Assembly: GCA_021292165.1 (NCBI GenBank)
Contig: CM037878.1
Coordinates: forward strand, 284,651,744-284,715,743
Source: Shinisaurus crocodilurus
Lineage: Eukaryota; Chordata; Lepidosauria; Squamata; Shinisauridae
Reading direction: 5' to 3'
Length of the DNA stretch: 64,000 nucleotides
Position 1 is the first letter of the stretch. Every line of letters starts with the position of its first letter. The notes below the pieces were generated by a model that had not been told where the DNA came from, ran no database searches, and saw only the letters and a list, made by a program, of their open reading frames with translations. Below are positions 30,380-41,764 of the stretch, piece by piece. A program made the translations under genes and the position numbers.

Positions 30380-30905
30380 TATAGCATGATAGGGCAACCT
30401 CCAGCAAACAGGCCTAATCCAGCCCACGCTGGGGCCCAATCCAGCCCACGGAGGGTTGAGCACCCTCTCTGCAGCACTTGCCCCAAGCTCCGTCCCATCC
30501 CCAAGCCCTATCCCCTGAGGGCAAGTGGTGCAAAGGGGAATCCCTTTGTCATCTCTAATCAGAGATAGGAGATAAGTCGGGGATTCCCCTGCACCACTTC
30601 CTGCACTGCTCATGCTCCAGTCGGGGTGCGAGCGGCGTGGAAAGGAGCAACCTGACTCAGCCAGGGCTTGCAGGAGCCGGTCCCTGCAAGTGCCGGCCGG
30701 GCCCCTTTCTCCATGCAGAGCGGCACATGCAGCTCCATGCCTTTCTCTGTACGGAGGGGGGGAAATAGTGGGCGGGGCAGATGATGTCATGGGAGAGGGT
30801 GGGGCTTGGGGGTGGGGCCCCGCGCCCTGACATCATCCGACCTGCCGGCTTGGTCTGGGGGAGCAATCCAGCCCTTGGACCAAAAGTGGTTGCCCTCCCT
30901 TGGTT
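30380..30905. mobile_element. hAT-like element ('aatccagcccacg' family)
   Basis: Opens with agggcaacctccagcaaaca and closes ggaccaaaagtggttgccct, the inverse type of end. The interior is GC-rich, and long frames there carry no recognised protein. Confidence 0.5.
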
Positions 30906-31003
30906 TATAGTATCCTGGAGGAGGATCTGGCTGGTGGCTGGCTGCAGGAACCCTGAAGAGGAGCACTACATCATTTGGTTTCCAGTCCCACTTGTACCTA
31001 TAC

Positions 31004-31140
31004 CAGGGCTCTCCAACCTTGGGTCCCCAGATGTTCCTGGACTACAGCTCCCAGAATCCCTTGCCATTAGCCATGCTGGCTGGGTATGCTGGGAGCTGTA
31101 GGCCAGCAACATCTGGGGAGACCAAGGTTGGAGAGCCCTG
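31004..31140. mobile_element. palindromic hAT MITE with perfect 8-bp target duplication
   Basis: CAGGGCTCTCC to GGAGAGCCCTG, flanked on both sides by ACCTATAC (30996-31003 and 31141-31148). The arms contain gactacagctcccagaatcc and gctgggagctgtaggcc. Confidence 0.93.
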
Positions 31141-31148
31141 ACCTATAC

Positions 31149-31557
31149 ATTATACAACTTAGAACTCTCCTGTTATTCCATAATGAAACGAAGCGTTACT
31201 ATTTACTGATCTTATTGCCATCCTTATCATATGGTGTTCCTGTCTGAGTCTTCTTCTCCAGAAGGAATGTTCTAGTTCTAGCCAAAAAAAAAAAAAGCCC
31301 TCATCCATCCGGCAGCAAACAGCAGCTTCTGTTTAATTCAGCACTTTGCAGCTGGTTGCGAGTGCCTGTGCCAAGCTGATCATTGATTAGCTAAATCGTC
31401 TCTCTTTGCAAAGCTGTCTGCGATTTGCTTTTCTCGCCTCTCCTCCTTCTCCAGCTTTTACTTCTTCCTTCTCTTCATCTGCTGTCTTTTTTCCTCTACG
31501 CTCCTCTCCAAATGCCTTTCAGGCGCCCTTCCCAGCATTTTCTAGGCTCATCAGCAA
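31149..31557. other. intron, nothing recognised
   Basis: Contains a pyrimidine-rich stretch at 31420-31490. No gene or named repeat. Confidence 0.35.
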
Positions 31558-31770
31558 GCAGCCGTAGCTCCGTGGTAGAGCACGGGTTTTGCATACAGAA
31601 GGTTACTGGTTCAATCCCTGGCATATCCAGTTAAAAAGGCTGTCTGGTAGCAGGTCTGGGAGAGGTCTTTGTCTGAGACTTTGGAGAGCTGTTGCCCATC
31701 AGAATATGTATTTATCTATCTGATGGACTTATACCCCGCCTTCACCAGTTTCTCAGGGAAGTCAAAACTG
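31558..31770 (+). mobile_element. tRNA-derived SINE plus CORE-SINE tail fragment
   Basis: A-box tagctccgtggtagagcac and B-box tggttcaatccctggc. The body runs to about 31700, then a fragment with ttataccccgccttcacc (minus). Confidence 0.75.
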
Positions 31771-31959
31771 CAGTAAAACAAATTGAAATAGTAAATAGTA
31801 TTGAACTAGTTGGGCTCATTCTGTATATTTACATTATGTTTTTAACCCTGAGTTTACTCTCATGCTAGTAGCAGTGGCCATTCTACTTCTCCTAGTTTCC
31901 CTTGATTTGCCCAAATGTTTCACCTATACCAGATTGTACTTGTAGTGAGCAAAGGAACA

Positions 31960-32170
31960 CAGGGGAATGCTACACAGAATGGAGGAATCCCGTGACACGT
32001 TTCAAAATGCGCATTGAAAAAACAACAACGCATTTTTGGAACGCGAGCACAAACTGGGGAACATTTCTCGAAAAAAATTGCTCCTTCCTCACATCCGTGC
32101 TCGGGATTTCGAACGGGACACATTTGCATGACTTGCAAACAGAAATGCAATTCTTGTGCAGCCCTACACT
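31960..32170. mobile_element. DNA element family C, partial copy
   Basis: Phrases gtttcaaaatgcgcattgaa, cacatccgtgctcggg and gcaattcttgtgcagcccta match family C ends. Confidence 0.5.
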
Positions 32171-33289
32171 TCATATGGTGAGCGTGGGAAGCCATCATCT
32201 ACTATAGGTGATCTGTTGGTTCGAGCCCATTGTAACTGTTCTCGAGTCGGTTTCCACGGGAAGCCAATGGTACTACGACACGTCGCACCAGCATTTGGTC
32301 TGTAGTTTAGTTGCAGAAATGATGTAGCATTTAATCTGTTGTTTGAAACTGGTGCTGGCTCTAATTAGATGCAAGCTACTGCCCCCTCCGCACTCTAAAC
32401 CACCCCCTCTCTCATTTACCCTGCTAAATGCATAATGTTTGGTTTGTTTGTATGTTTTTCTTGGCATCAGATTTGTTCTTTTCTCAATGCCTGGGGACCA
32501 GTGAGGGAGGCACAGAGGCTATGAAATATGTAACTTTTAACATGCAGTTGCATTACCGCAGCCTCTAATAAGGTTTGGTATCGGGCAGACATCGCCTTGG
32601 CCTCTAGCCTGAGAGAGAGAGAGCCCTTAGTAATTAAGCCTGATGCTACCCGGTAGATAAATAAGGAAGAAATACTGCAACAGCCGCTGTTCTGCTGGCC
32701 GACCCAGCCAGCCAAAGAGTAGATAATTAATCCGAAACGGGGAGGGGGGAAGAAAGATCTACTGGGAGTCTAACCAATTTGTCCATCTCTTTAATATATA
32801 TAATTGCATTTTGTCCAGAGAAAAAGTAATCCACATTGGTAATTGCAAGACAGAGGCAGTTTTAAAAAGCCCACTGCACTAATATCTGGCCTTGGCAAGC
32901 CCTTACTTGCAAACCGAGAAGAGTATTTCAAGACTTTGCTCTCTCCAAGGCCTGCTTTCAGAGAAATGGGAGCTGCTAGGCTAGAGCAACAACCAGGAAC
33001 CCACAGCTCCCTGGGCAGGTGAGCCACCAGGGCGACACATTGGAGCATCTCTTTGGGCAGCTAAGATTTCCCAAGTACTGGAGTGTCTCCACCCAACTCC
33101 GGCTGGCCATTGGCTCTCCCCAGCAGGAAGTTCTAGGAAGGGCTCTGGCTAGAACTTTGCCTGGGCACTAGTAGTCTCCCTGGCCTTTGACTTGCTCTCT
33201 GATTCCTGGCTTGCCCCCAGCTCCTGATTCGGCTGCCTGTGGCTCAGCTCTGACAAAGTTGGATTATTCTATTTTTCTCTTTATTTATT
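32171..33289. other. intron, candidate conserved non-coding stretch at 32465-32735
   Basis: No repeats recognised. 32465-32735 contains two AATTAA-type sites (ttagtaattaagcctgatg and agataattaatccg) and has balanced composition, like conserved developmental enhancers. This is suggestive only. Confidence 0.3.
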
Positions 33290-33398
33290 CCTTTTTATTA
33301 CATTTCTATACCGCCCAATATCTGAAGCTCTCTGAGCGGTTCACAAAACAGGAGTGAAAGCCATAAAATACGATCACATAGTAATACAATATGAAAAG
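33290..33398 (-). mobile_element. L2 LINE 3' terminus
   Basis: Contains ttacatttctataccgccca, then atatctgaagctctctgagc and ggttcacaaaacaggag: the complement of the L2 3' end. Confidence 0.7.
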
Positions 33399-33406
33399 CT
33401 TTAGAA

Positions 33407-36014
33407 CAGGGCTCTCCAACCTTGGGTCTCCAGATATTGCTGGCCTACAGCTCCCAGCATACCCAACCAGCATGACTAATGGCAAGGGATTCTGGGAGCT
33501 GTAGGCCAGCAACATCAACTGGACCTACCCATGTAGCTGGTCATGCGCTGGACTTGGTTTTCATTTCCCGAGAGGGAGGAAATGATCTGGAAATCGGGGG
33601 TATTTCCACCACCCCCTTGTCATGGTCAGAAGATCACTTTCTGGTAGGGCTGGATTTCTTGGTGCCACAACCCCTCTGCAGGGGTGAAGGACCTATTAGG
33701 ATGGTCCGCCTCAGGCGTCTTATGGATCCGGATGGATTCCTGAACACGCTCGGGGAACTGGAGCATGCAAACTGTAGCTCGGTGGATGACTGGAATGCTG
33801 CAATCACCAGGGCATTAGACCGAGTGGCACCGAAGCGCCCTCTTACACCTGAACAGAGCTCACATGGCACCTTGGTTTACTCCATCTCTGCGAGCTCTGA
33901 AGCGGGAGGTAAGAAGGCTAGAGCGCCGATGGTGTAAATCCCACTCTGAAGACGATCGGACACAGGTCAGAGCTGCATCTTCAGCCTACCAGGTGGTGGT
34001 GAAGGCAGCAAAGAAGAATTTCTATGCTGCCTCCATCGCGTCTGCGCAGTGCTGCCCCAGGAGGCTGTTCCAGGTGGTCCAGAGCCTGGTCGGTCCAGTT
34101 GCTCTGGATCCGTTGGAACAGCCAAAAGCCTCCTGTGAGGCTTTAGCAAAGCACTTTGCAGATAAAATTGATCGGATTAGGAGTGGGATTCTGTGCGTCG
34201 TGGACACAGTGGGTGAACGGGAGGAGGCCAGTGGCAGTCCGGTTTTGTGGAATCGGTTCCAGTTTCTTCCTTCTAGTGAAGTGGACAGGGTGCTTTCTTC
34301 TGTTAAGCTGACCACCTGCTTGCTTGATCCTTGCCCGTTCTGGCTTGCTTTGAGCTGCAGGGAAAAACTGGGTGGGGAGATCAGGGCGGTAGTGAATGCC
34401 TCCCTCGAGGAGGGAGTGATGCCATCAGCCCTTAAGGAGGCAGTAATAAGACCGCTTCTAAAGAAGCCCTCCTTAGATCCCCAAGATTTGAACAACTTTC
34501 GCCCAGTCTCCAATTTGCCATTTCTGGGCAAGGCTGATCGAGCGAGTGGTGGGGGCTCAGTTGAAGGCACATTTGGATGAAATCGATTATTTAGATCCAT
34601 GCCAGTCGGGCTTCAAGCTTGGACATGGGATGGAAACGGCCTTGGTCACCTTGGTGGATGATATGAGGAGGGCTTTGGATAGGGGCGTAATGCTCTTTTC
34701 TAGTCCTCCTTTGATACCATTGACCACGGTATCCTCCTGGACCGCCTGGAGGGGTTGGGCATGGGAGGCACTGTAATGCAGTGGTTCCGGTCCTTCTTCT
34801 CCGGAAGGTACCAGAGGGTAGTTCTTGGGGAGGAGGCTTCGGACCCTCGACCGCTCACTTGTGGGGTGCCGCAGGGTTCCATCCTCTCCCCGATGCAATT
34901 TAACATCTACCTAAAGCCACTGGGAGCTATCATCAGGAGGTTTGGGGTGCTCTGTCATCAATATGCGGATGACACTGCAGCTCTACCTCTCCTTCAAGTC
35001 CTCACCAAGGTTGGCTGTTGAAACCCTGTCCAAGTGCCTGGAGGGGGAGGCAGTGGGTGGCTGGATGTGAATGAGCATGCTGAAACTGAACCCCGACAAG
35101 ACCGAGGTACTTCTGGTGGGGAACAAGGGAAGGTTAGGGGATGTTGACCTGATTCTGAATGGGGTACATTTGCCCCTGAAAGACCAGGTCCGCAGCTTGG
35201 AAGTCATTCTAGACTCCCAGCTGTCCATGGAGGCTTAAGTGTCAGCTGTGAGCCAGGCGGCGCTGTATCAGCTCCATCTGATGCGGCAGTTGCGCCCCTA
35301 CCTTCCTAATCATCTGCTCCCATCAGTGGTTCATGCCTTGGTCTCCTCTCGCCTAGACTACTGTAATGTGCTCTACGTGGGGTTACTCTGGAAGATGGTT
35401 CGGAAGTTGCAGCTGGTACAGAATGCAGCAGCTCGCCTGGTTAAAGGCTGCTGCCAGCGTGATCACATCACTCCAGTGCTCAAAGAATTGCACTGGCTAC
35501 CAGTTGTTTGCCGAGCCGAATTCAGGGTGTTGGCGTTGACCTTTAAACTGGACCGGAGCCGTACAGGGTTTATATCTCAAGGAGCGCCTCCAGCAACATC
35601 AAGTAGGCCGCTCAACAAGATCTGCCACGGACGGCCTTCTCCCTGTCCCATCAGCCAGAGAAACCAGGCTGGTGGGGACTAGGAGGAGGGCCTTTTCTGT
35701 GGCAGTCCCCAATTTATGGAACTCTCTCCCCAGTGACCTCCGCCATGCCCCTTCCTTGATTAGCTTCTGCCGGTCATTAAAAACATGGCTTTTCAGGCGG
35801 GAATATGGGGTGGGTTAGGATTTTTCAGTTTTGTACTGTTTTTAATTGTGTTTTATACTGTGTATGTGGGTGTGTGTTTCTCCCCCCGCTTGTATTTTAT
35901 TGGACTGTACATCACTCAGAGTGGTCGGATGTCTGGCCAGATGGGTGATTCATAAATATAATTAATTAATTAATTAATTAATAACATCTGGGGACCCAAG
36001 GTTGGAGAGCCCTG
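33407..36014. mobile_element. palindromic hAT MITE split by an L2
   Basis: CAGGGCTCTCC at 33407 and GGAGAGCCCTG ending at 36014, flanked by CTTTAGAA on both sides (33399-33406 and 36015-36022, perfect). Without the L2 the MITE would be about 136 bp. Confidence 0.93.
33517..35982 (+). mobile_element. L2 LINE, 5' truncated, degenerate
   Basis: Parts of the L2 protein appear in several phases: the end of the endonuclease (GHALDLVFISREGG, then WSEDHFLV with the SDH motif, about 33540-33660), linker (33864-34200), and reverse transcriptase (NNFRPVSNLPFLGK; DPCQSGFKLGHG; GVPQGSILSP; HQYADDTAALPL). The C-terminal block LDYCNVLYVGLLWK and LKELHWLPVV follows. Several frameshifts separate them. The tail is (TTAA)n at 35961-35982. 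It is flanked by aacatc on both sides (33511-33516 and 35983-35988). Confidence 0.9.
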
Positions 36015-36234
36015 CTTTAGAAGTTTAAAACAACCGAATAAAACCACAGTATTTATTGTTAAAGCTGCCCTTGGAGCGCTGTTTTCATGGGTGCCATAAA
36101 AATCTCTAAAGCAAAGGCAAATGTACCCTGGATAAGGAGGTGTATGTATTTGCGTGCAAAGGGTGTCTTGGGGATGTTTAAGGGACAAGGCGAAGCAGAA
36201 GATCAGCCTCTGGCATTTCTGCTGAAGAAGGCCT

Positions 36235-36403
36235 GTGGCTCACGCTGGCTCAGCTTGTCTGAGCGTGAAAGCTAAGCAGGGTCAGGCCTGGTTATTACTT
36301 AGATGGGAGACCCCCCCTCCTCTAGTTTCCTGCCTTGAGCAGGGGGTTGGACTCGATGGCCTTGTAGGCTCCTTCCAACTCTATGATCTATGAAATCTAT
36401 GAA
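36235..36403 (+). mobile_element. 5S rRNA-derived SINE (copy 5)
   Basis: Full length from gtggctcacgctggctcagc to the tail ctatgatctatgaaatctat. A small insertion (extra cccc) occurs after gggagacc. Confidence 0.92.
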
Positions 36404-36479
36404 GGTTCTTTGGTAGCAAGAGGAGGACCTTGTTGCTGGAGAATAACTGCAAATGAAGATCAGTGATACTGGGATCAAT

Positions 36480-36545
36480 TATATTTGAGCCACCATGAAC
36501 TCCTTGAAAGAAGGGTGGGATAAAAATGAAATGAAATAAATAAAT
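36480..36545 (+). mobile_element. LINE 3'-end fragment
   Basis: Contains gagccaccatgaactccttg, then aaagaagggtgggataaaaa and an aaataaataaat tail. Confidence 0.5.
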
Positions 36546-36661
36546 ATAGTAGATGCTGTGAATGATCTGCTTCATAATATTGCCACAAGCAATACCTATT
36601 CTAACCTTAACAAATCTGCGCAAGGTTCCACAGCAGTGACCTTGATGGTCCTTTTGTTTCT

Positions 36662-36696
36662 CTTCCTTCCTTCCTTCCTTCCTTCCTTCCTTCCTT
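36662..36696 (+). repeat. (TTCC)n microsatellite
   Basis: About eight TTCC units. Confidence 0.95.
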
Positions 36697-36795
36697 TTTT
36701 TACCTTGCATTGATTAGTTCTATGCTCTACCTTGCTTTAGTTCGATGCATCCCCTCATTTCAGTGCCACAGTACACAGGTTGGATCCAGATTTAA

Positions 36796-36915
36796 GGTGC
36801 AATCCTCTGTGAGTTTAGACAGAAAAAAAAAGCCTGCAACTCCCAGCAGGGCTGGCTGGAGCATGCCGGGAGTTGTAGGCCCTTTTTCTGTCTAAACTCG
36901 CAGATGATTGTGCCC
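36796..36915. mobile_element. piggyBac-like palindromic MITE (family D)
   Basis: GGTGCAATCCTCTG to GATGATTGTGCCC, flanked by TTAA (36792-36795) and TTAG (36916-36919, one change). Both arms carry caactcccagca / tgccgggagttgtagg. Confidence 0.8.
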
Positions 36916-36917
36916 TT

Positions 36918-37012
36918 AGTCATTCTTAGAGTAGACCCATTGAAATCAACGGGTCTTAATGTAGTCATGACTAAATTAAGTGCCATTGGTTTGCAATGGG
37001 TCTGCTCAAAGT
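36918..37012. repeat. small inverted repeat ('agtagacccattgaaatc')
   Basis: gtcattcttagagtagaccc is matched in inverse by gggtctgctcaaagtatgac. A MITE-like hairpin directly beside the family D copy. Confidence 0.65.
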
Positions 37013-37204
37013 ATGACTAAATCTGGATCCATCACCACCAAAAAGGAGACGACCTGCCTGTTCAGAGCAACACAGTATCCCCTCCTTTTATTGGAGATGG
37101 AATATCATGCTGCTGGTGCTGCTGGACTGAGCCTAGCACAAATAGCAAGGGATGCACGAGGACTTTTGTTTCTGCTCACAAAACATATGAGCTTGCCCTG
37201 TTAG

Positions 37205-37520
37205 CGAGCTTATCCGCCGAAAATGTCCGCAAATTACCAAACATGCACTCGCGTTTGATTTGCAAAACTTTCCCCATTCAATTTACGCAAATTTCTAAAT
37301 CAGCCCTGTTTTAATCTATGGGGGAAATTTGCGCAAATTTGGGGATTTTTGTACAACGTGCACATTCGATCAGTGTTTGTTTTGCGCAACTTTCCCTTTC
37401 GTTGAAAATAAGCAGCAGTCGCAAACACGAATGTAAATTGGGCATGGGACAAGCGGCGAGCCCATGTTTAGAGAATCTTGGCAAGCTCAAGCATCGCTCG
37501 TTTACCCTTCCCTACAAATA
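37205..37520. mobile_element. possible DNA element with 'gcaaatt' repeats
   Basis: aatttgcgcaaatttgg, ttgcaaaactttccccattc and cgcaactttccctttcg resemble the palindromic core of the TAGGGATG family. It ends at cccttccctacaaatag. Confidence 0.4.
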
Positions 37521-38270
37521 GTCTTTACATAAGAGTGCAATGACCAATCTCTTCCCCCCCCCCACACACACACACTTCCAATAATCTAGAAAGACCCACC
37601 ATGTTCTTAACACCCTCTCCATGTAGGTAGTTCAATGGTTAATTTTCTTGCCAGACAAGAAGTGAGAAATGTTAGAAATGGTTTCACTGCCACGGAGATG
37701 TGAATGCAGGCCTTAAAAAGTAAGGAGTTCTTTCCCAGGCACCACCTCTGTTTCTAACCTGTCTCAGTGAAAAATGAATCCAGCTAAGTTAAGGCCGCTC
37801 CTGTATAATTACATCCTATTTTAATATGACACACATTACATTTAGTGAGGATCAGAAACAATAGATTCAAAAGAACCCTGCTATTTTGTCATTTTTCCAA
37901 GCCCCACACGGACAATGTCTTTATGCAAACATATGCTAAGAAATCATTAAAAAAATTATCTTTATTCTCTCTTCAGGGGAAAATTAACATTTAATAAGCC
38001 ATATTTTTTCTGCCTGAAAAGAAAATGGTAAACATTAACAGCTTGACCTTGTCATTAAAACAAAACAGAAAGTGTTAGACATAATTTTCTTTTACCTTTT
38101 GGCTTTCTGAAGACAAGAAATAGCTGAAGTTTAGAGTCTGGATTTTTCTGGACTTATGCAGCAAAAGCATTACATTATGTGTGAGATAAAATTGCATCTT
38201 CCAAGCCACAAAGTAAGAAGCAGGAGATGCATTTTTAGATATTTTGTATTATATATTGTAATGCTCAGCT
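37521..38270. other. intron, candidate conserved non-coding stretch
   Basis: AT-rich, with no repeat signature from about 37620 to 38260, the longest repeat-poor block near an exon. It contains gcaaacatatgctaagaaat and several ATTA sites. Possible enhancer by composition only. Confidence 0.3.
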
Positions 38271-38274
38271 TTAT

Positions 38275-38400
38275 TGATGCTGTGATTTTAAATACTGTTT
38301 CTTGATTGTTTTGATGTTGATTGTCTATTTGATTTTATATTCCTAGCCAACTTCGGTGGCATTAAAATTGGGATTTACTAAAACAAATAAATACACTAGA
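38275..38400 (+). mobile_element. LINE 3'-end fragment
   Basis: gattttatattcctagccaa, then cttcggtggcattaaaattg and an aaataaataca tail. Confidence 0.4.
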
Positions 38401-38479
38401 AAATACGCAGTACACAAGCATCGTAATCCCTTTATTTCTTACTAACACAGACGTTCTGGTTTATATATTGCCGACACTG

Positions 38480-38600
38480 ATTTCCCCATTCATTTTAGTG
38501 GAGGGGTTGTTCTGTGCATGCAAATGGGCGCACACAGGGCTCTCCCCTCTCTGAAAGTGAATGGGGAAGTCCATGTGCACAGGAGATCTGTGTGCACGTT
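38480..38600. repeat. short dispersed repeat 'cccattcattttagtgg'
   Basis: Related to 11608-11690 and 50100-50190. An inverse phrase, gaaagtgaatggggaagtcc, lies inside, so it is partly palindromic. Confidence 0.45.
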
Positions 38601-38654
38601 ATAGGGATGCATTTCATGGAGAATGGCATCCAGATTTCTGCAAGGCTGCTAAGA

Positions 38655-38810
38655 TACGCTGGCTCAGCTTGTCTGAGCGTGGAAAGCTAAGCAGGGTCAA
38701 GCCTGGTTATTACTTGGATGGGAGACCCCTCCTCTAGTTTCCTGCATTGAGCAGGGGGTTGGACTCGATAGCCTTGTAGGCTCCTTCCAACTCTATGATC
38801 TATGAAATCT
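38655..38810 (+). mobile_element. 5S rRNA-derived SINE (copy 6)
   Basis: Slightly 5' truncated head (acgctggctcagcttgtctg), 5S part, CR1-like tail, and end ctatgatctatgaaatct. Confidence 0.92.
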
Positions 38811-39021
38811 AAGAGTGGGATTTTACTTTCTGCCATGAAAATAGGTCACATTTTCAAAATGCTGAGCATCTTAATTTCTGTTGGGGGGGAAATGTTTCTA
38901 GCCCTCATGGCAACTAAGATATATCAAAAGTAATGGGGAAGGGAAGAAGCAGACAAAATGGGGACTGCGGTGGGGGCAGAATTTTGGGGTAGGAGCAGAA
39001 ATTGGTGTGGAACCGCCAATG

Positions 39022-39270
39022 AGAGCCAGTGTGGCATAGTGGTTAAGAGTGTTTGACTGGGGCTGGGGAGACCCGAGTTCTAGTCCCCGCTTTGCCATGA
39101 AATTCAATGGGTGACTTTGGGCCAGTCACTGACTCTCAGCCTAACCTACCTCACAGGGTTATTGTGAGGATAAAATGGAGAGGAGGAGGAGGATCATGCA
39201 CACTGTCTTCGGCTCCTTGGAGGAAAGGCAGGTTATAAATGTGGCAAATGAATAGAAAATAAATGAGGCA
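39022..39270 (+). mobile_element. CORE/MIR-like SINE, full length
   Basis: agagccagtgtggcatagtg, then ctagtccccgctttgccatg, tgggtgactttgggccagtc and ggaggaaaggcaggttataa, with an aaataaatgag tail. Confidence 0.88.
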
Positions 39271-39519
39271 GCTGAGATCAAATTGTGGAGGTAGAGCATG
39301 TCGTTGAGTATTGAATAAAGGAGGGCTGGAACTCTCTGTTCACCCCCAAACTGCAGAGCATACCTTAGTACATGATAGCAAAATGTCCCGTGGCACCTCA
39401 AGGAATAACAAATTTATGGTATAAGCTGCTATTGGCCAGAAACCACTGTATCAAATGCATTGTCATCTAAGTGGGTTGGTATATATGCCTTAGTACATAG
39501 AAGAAAAAAATAAGGAATA

Positions 39520-39765
39520 CAGTCATGCCTTGGATTGAGAGCATAATTCGTTCCGGAAACGTGCTTGTAATCCAAAACACAAAACAAAATTCCCCCCCCA
39601 AAAAAAAATTTGTACAGAGATTTTAAATTTAAGCCGTACTACAGTACTTGTATTGCAAGACGTCGCTTGTATATCAAGTAATAAATAAATAAATAAATAT
39701 TTAAAAATTTGCTTGTCTTGCAAAACGCTCTCAAACCAAGTTACTTGCAATCCAAGGTATTACTG
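39520..39765 (+). mobile_element. TA-flanked (Tc1/mariner-type) MITE, copy 1
   Basis: CAGTCATGCCTTGGATTG at one end and CAATCCAAGGTATTACTG at the other, 246 bp, with TA on both sides (39518-39519 and 39766-39767). An inverted copy lies at 46832-47082. Confidence 0.9.
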
Positions 39766-39811
39766 TAAAGGCCAAGCAAAAGCTTATATACCTTAGTACG
39801 TAGAGGAAACC

Positions 39812-39977
39812 TGTGGCTCACGCTGGCTCAGCTTGTCTGAGCGTGGAAAGCTAAGCAGGGTCAGGCCTGGTTATTACTTGGATGGAAGACCCCTCCTCTA
39901 GTTTCCTGCATTGAGCAGGGGGTTGGACTCGATGGCCTTGTAGGCTCCTTCCAACTCTATCTATGAAATCTATGAAA
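39812..39977 (+). mobile_element. 5S rRNA-derived SINE (copy 7)
   Basis: Full length, ending 385 bp before the TENM3 EGF1 exon. Head gtggctcacgctggctcagc, tail ccaactctatctatgaaatc. Confidence 0.93.
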
Positions 39978-40362
39978 TAACTGTACATAGAGAAAGTACA
40001 TAGAGACAAAAAGGCCAAGCACAGGCAGCAAGCACATTATATTTCTGTACAGAACCCCACTGAGTATGAGTTCCAGTCAGGGTAGGCGTGGCCAGCACTG
40101 GAGGCGCATTCGCATAGCGAGAGTGACGCCAGTTAACACCTACAGAGGGACAATCACTTTCCATCATAAGAAAACCACTTGCAATTCTTGTTAAGTCTCC
40201 GTATTAAGGGATCAACTCAGTGGCTTTGTGCAAAGCCACAGGGGCAAATCAGGCTTAGTATATCTCTCTCTCTCTCCTGTGACTTACTTTTTCCCATTCA
40301 TAACTAACGTGCCTTGACGTTTCCTTCATCCATTCAGTTTTCTCTGTTTCTTCCTGTTTTAG

Positions 40363-40464
40363 AATCGGTGGATAACTGTCCCAGCAACTGCTACGGGAAT
40401 GGTGACTGTGTTTCAGGGACCTGCCATTGTTTCCTTGGCTTCCTGGGTCCTGACTGTGGCCGAG
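40363..40464 (+). CDS. TENM3: TENM3 coding exon, EGF-like repeat 1
   Basis: A short 102-bp symmetric exon (phase 1 to 1). It begins after cctgttttag and ends CGAG|GTAGGA. It encodes [14 protein letters not shown], then [20 protein letters not shown]. Six cysteines occur in the usual EGF spacing, so this repeat can form three internal disulfides. The EGF region of teneurins forms the stalk between the membrane and the large globular YD-shell, and carries the dimer contacts. The + strand 5S-derived SINE at 39812-39977 ends 385 bp upstream. Its length is a multiple of three, so skipping this exon would remove one EGF repeat without a frameshift. Confidence 0.95.
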
Positions 40465-40662
40465 GTAGGATTTAAGTTATCTTTTTTTTGTTACTGTTGC
40501 TGTTCTCGGACAGCGACGGTGCATCTCGTCGGGCATGTGTTTCGGGAGGCCCCTGGAGCAGGTGACGGGCTTTTCAGGAAAAGGGTCAAAAGCCACCCCC
40601 CGCCAACGCGCTCCATCAAAAAGTCTACACAATTTCAGATTTATCCTAGGAAAGTGTCCAGA

Positions 40663-40686
40663 AAGAAAGAAAGAAAGAAAGAAAGG
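40663..40686 (+). repeat. (GAAA)n microsatellite
   Basis: Six GAAA units, about 200 bp after the EGF1 exon. Confidence 0.9.
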
Positions 40687-40705
40687 TCATGTGGGGTTGC
40701 ATTCA

Positions 40706-41080
40706 GGGCCAGCGTCAAGGGTAGGCATGGTTGGGCACATGCCAAGGACCCACACCCCAGCAGGGGCCCACTGACAAGAGTCCCCTGGAGTCGCTCCGCC
40801 TCTTCCCCATTGCAACCTGCTTGTTCGTCTGCCTGTCGCTCTGGCTCAGACAGCGGTGGTGATGGGAAGGAGGAGCAGTGGATGCCTCTGCCTACATGCT
40901 CCCTGGCTCTCTGCCTGTCAAGCAAGCAAGTGGTAGCCATGATGAGAAAAAGGAGGAGGAGCAAGAGCAGCTGGTGACGGTGGCGGTGGGAAGGTAGACT
41001 CACCGAGGGAGGAGCTGCCCATTCAGGGTGTCTTGGCCAAGGGCCCCCCCAAAGCCCAAAGCCAGCGCTGGCTGCGTTAT
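40706..41080. mobile_element. possible DNA element ('ggccagcgtcaaggg')
   Basis: Opens cagggccagcgtcaagggta and closes with aaagccagcgctggct. A similar opening, accagtgccaggttcgcagg, occurs at 43200. GC-rich interior; frames there have no known protein. Confidence 0.4.
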
Positions 41081-41637
41081 TTACAAGCTGACCGTTCAAC
41101 CCAATTTGCTCGTGCATCACTTTTGCCACATGGCTGGCAGTCGAGCTAAGCCCACTGGTGTAGTGAATGGGCAAGCTCCCATCAGTGTGATCTCTGGAAA
41201 TGATTCTCCAGTCACAAGTATTTTTAAATAACTCTCAGGGAAGAAATCATCTGGGTGGCGGTGGTTCGATTATCCCATATTTTTTTATTGCACTACGTTT
41301 TCCTTCAAGGCTCGGGACCATCTCTGAATGCCCGGGGCCTTAAACCTTTCCCACCATGGTGTGCTCACTTTGCTCTTTCCGGGCGGGCAGAAATTCTTGT
41401 CCAGGACTTCGAATAACAGAAATAGACCTAAGTTAAAAAGCATTTTCTGAGCAGGTGCAAAACCTTGTTCAGTTTTTTACATAGCAAACGGCAGAAGAAC
41501 TTTTAAGCAGAGCTAGTGTGTAAGCAGCAGCACCATTGGAAGTATGCACGGCATGCTGGGTCGCAGAGGTGCGTTCAGTTAATTCTAGAAACTTGTTTTC
41601 ATTAATAATCATCATCACCGTTTTCACAATGAATGTT

Positions 41638-41639
41638 GC

Positions 41640-41687
<48 letters not shown>

Positions 41688-41700
41688 TATTATTATTATT
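41638..41700 (+). repeat. (ATC)n(ATT)n microsatellite
   Basis: About 16 ATC units, then five ATT units. Confidence 0.95.
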
Positions 41701-41764
41701 AGCTGAGTTATTTTAATTGACTAATGAGGCTCTTGTCGTTTTTCCAGGAACATGAGGAACATAT

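Noticed and set aside
33479..33937. 152-codon host gene
   Set aside because: The content is the end of an L2 endonuclease (SDH motif) and continues into L2 reverse transcriptase.
34022..34600. 192-codon minus-strand frame
   Set aside because: Antisense shadow of the L2 protein at 33517-35982.
39812..39977. 5S rRNA gene
   Set aside because: Only the 3' portion of 5S is present and it is fused to a CR1 tail; all nine copies are SINEs.
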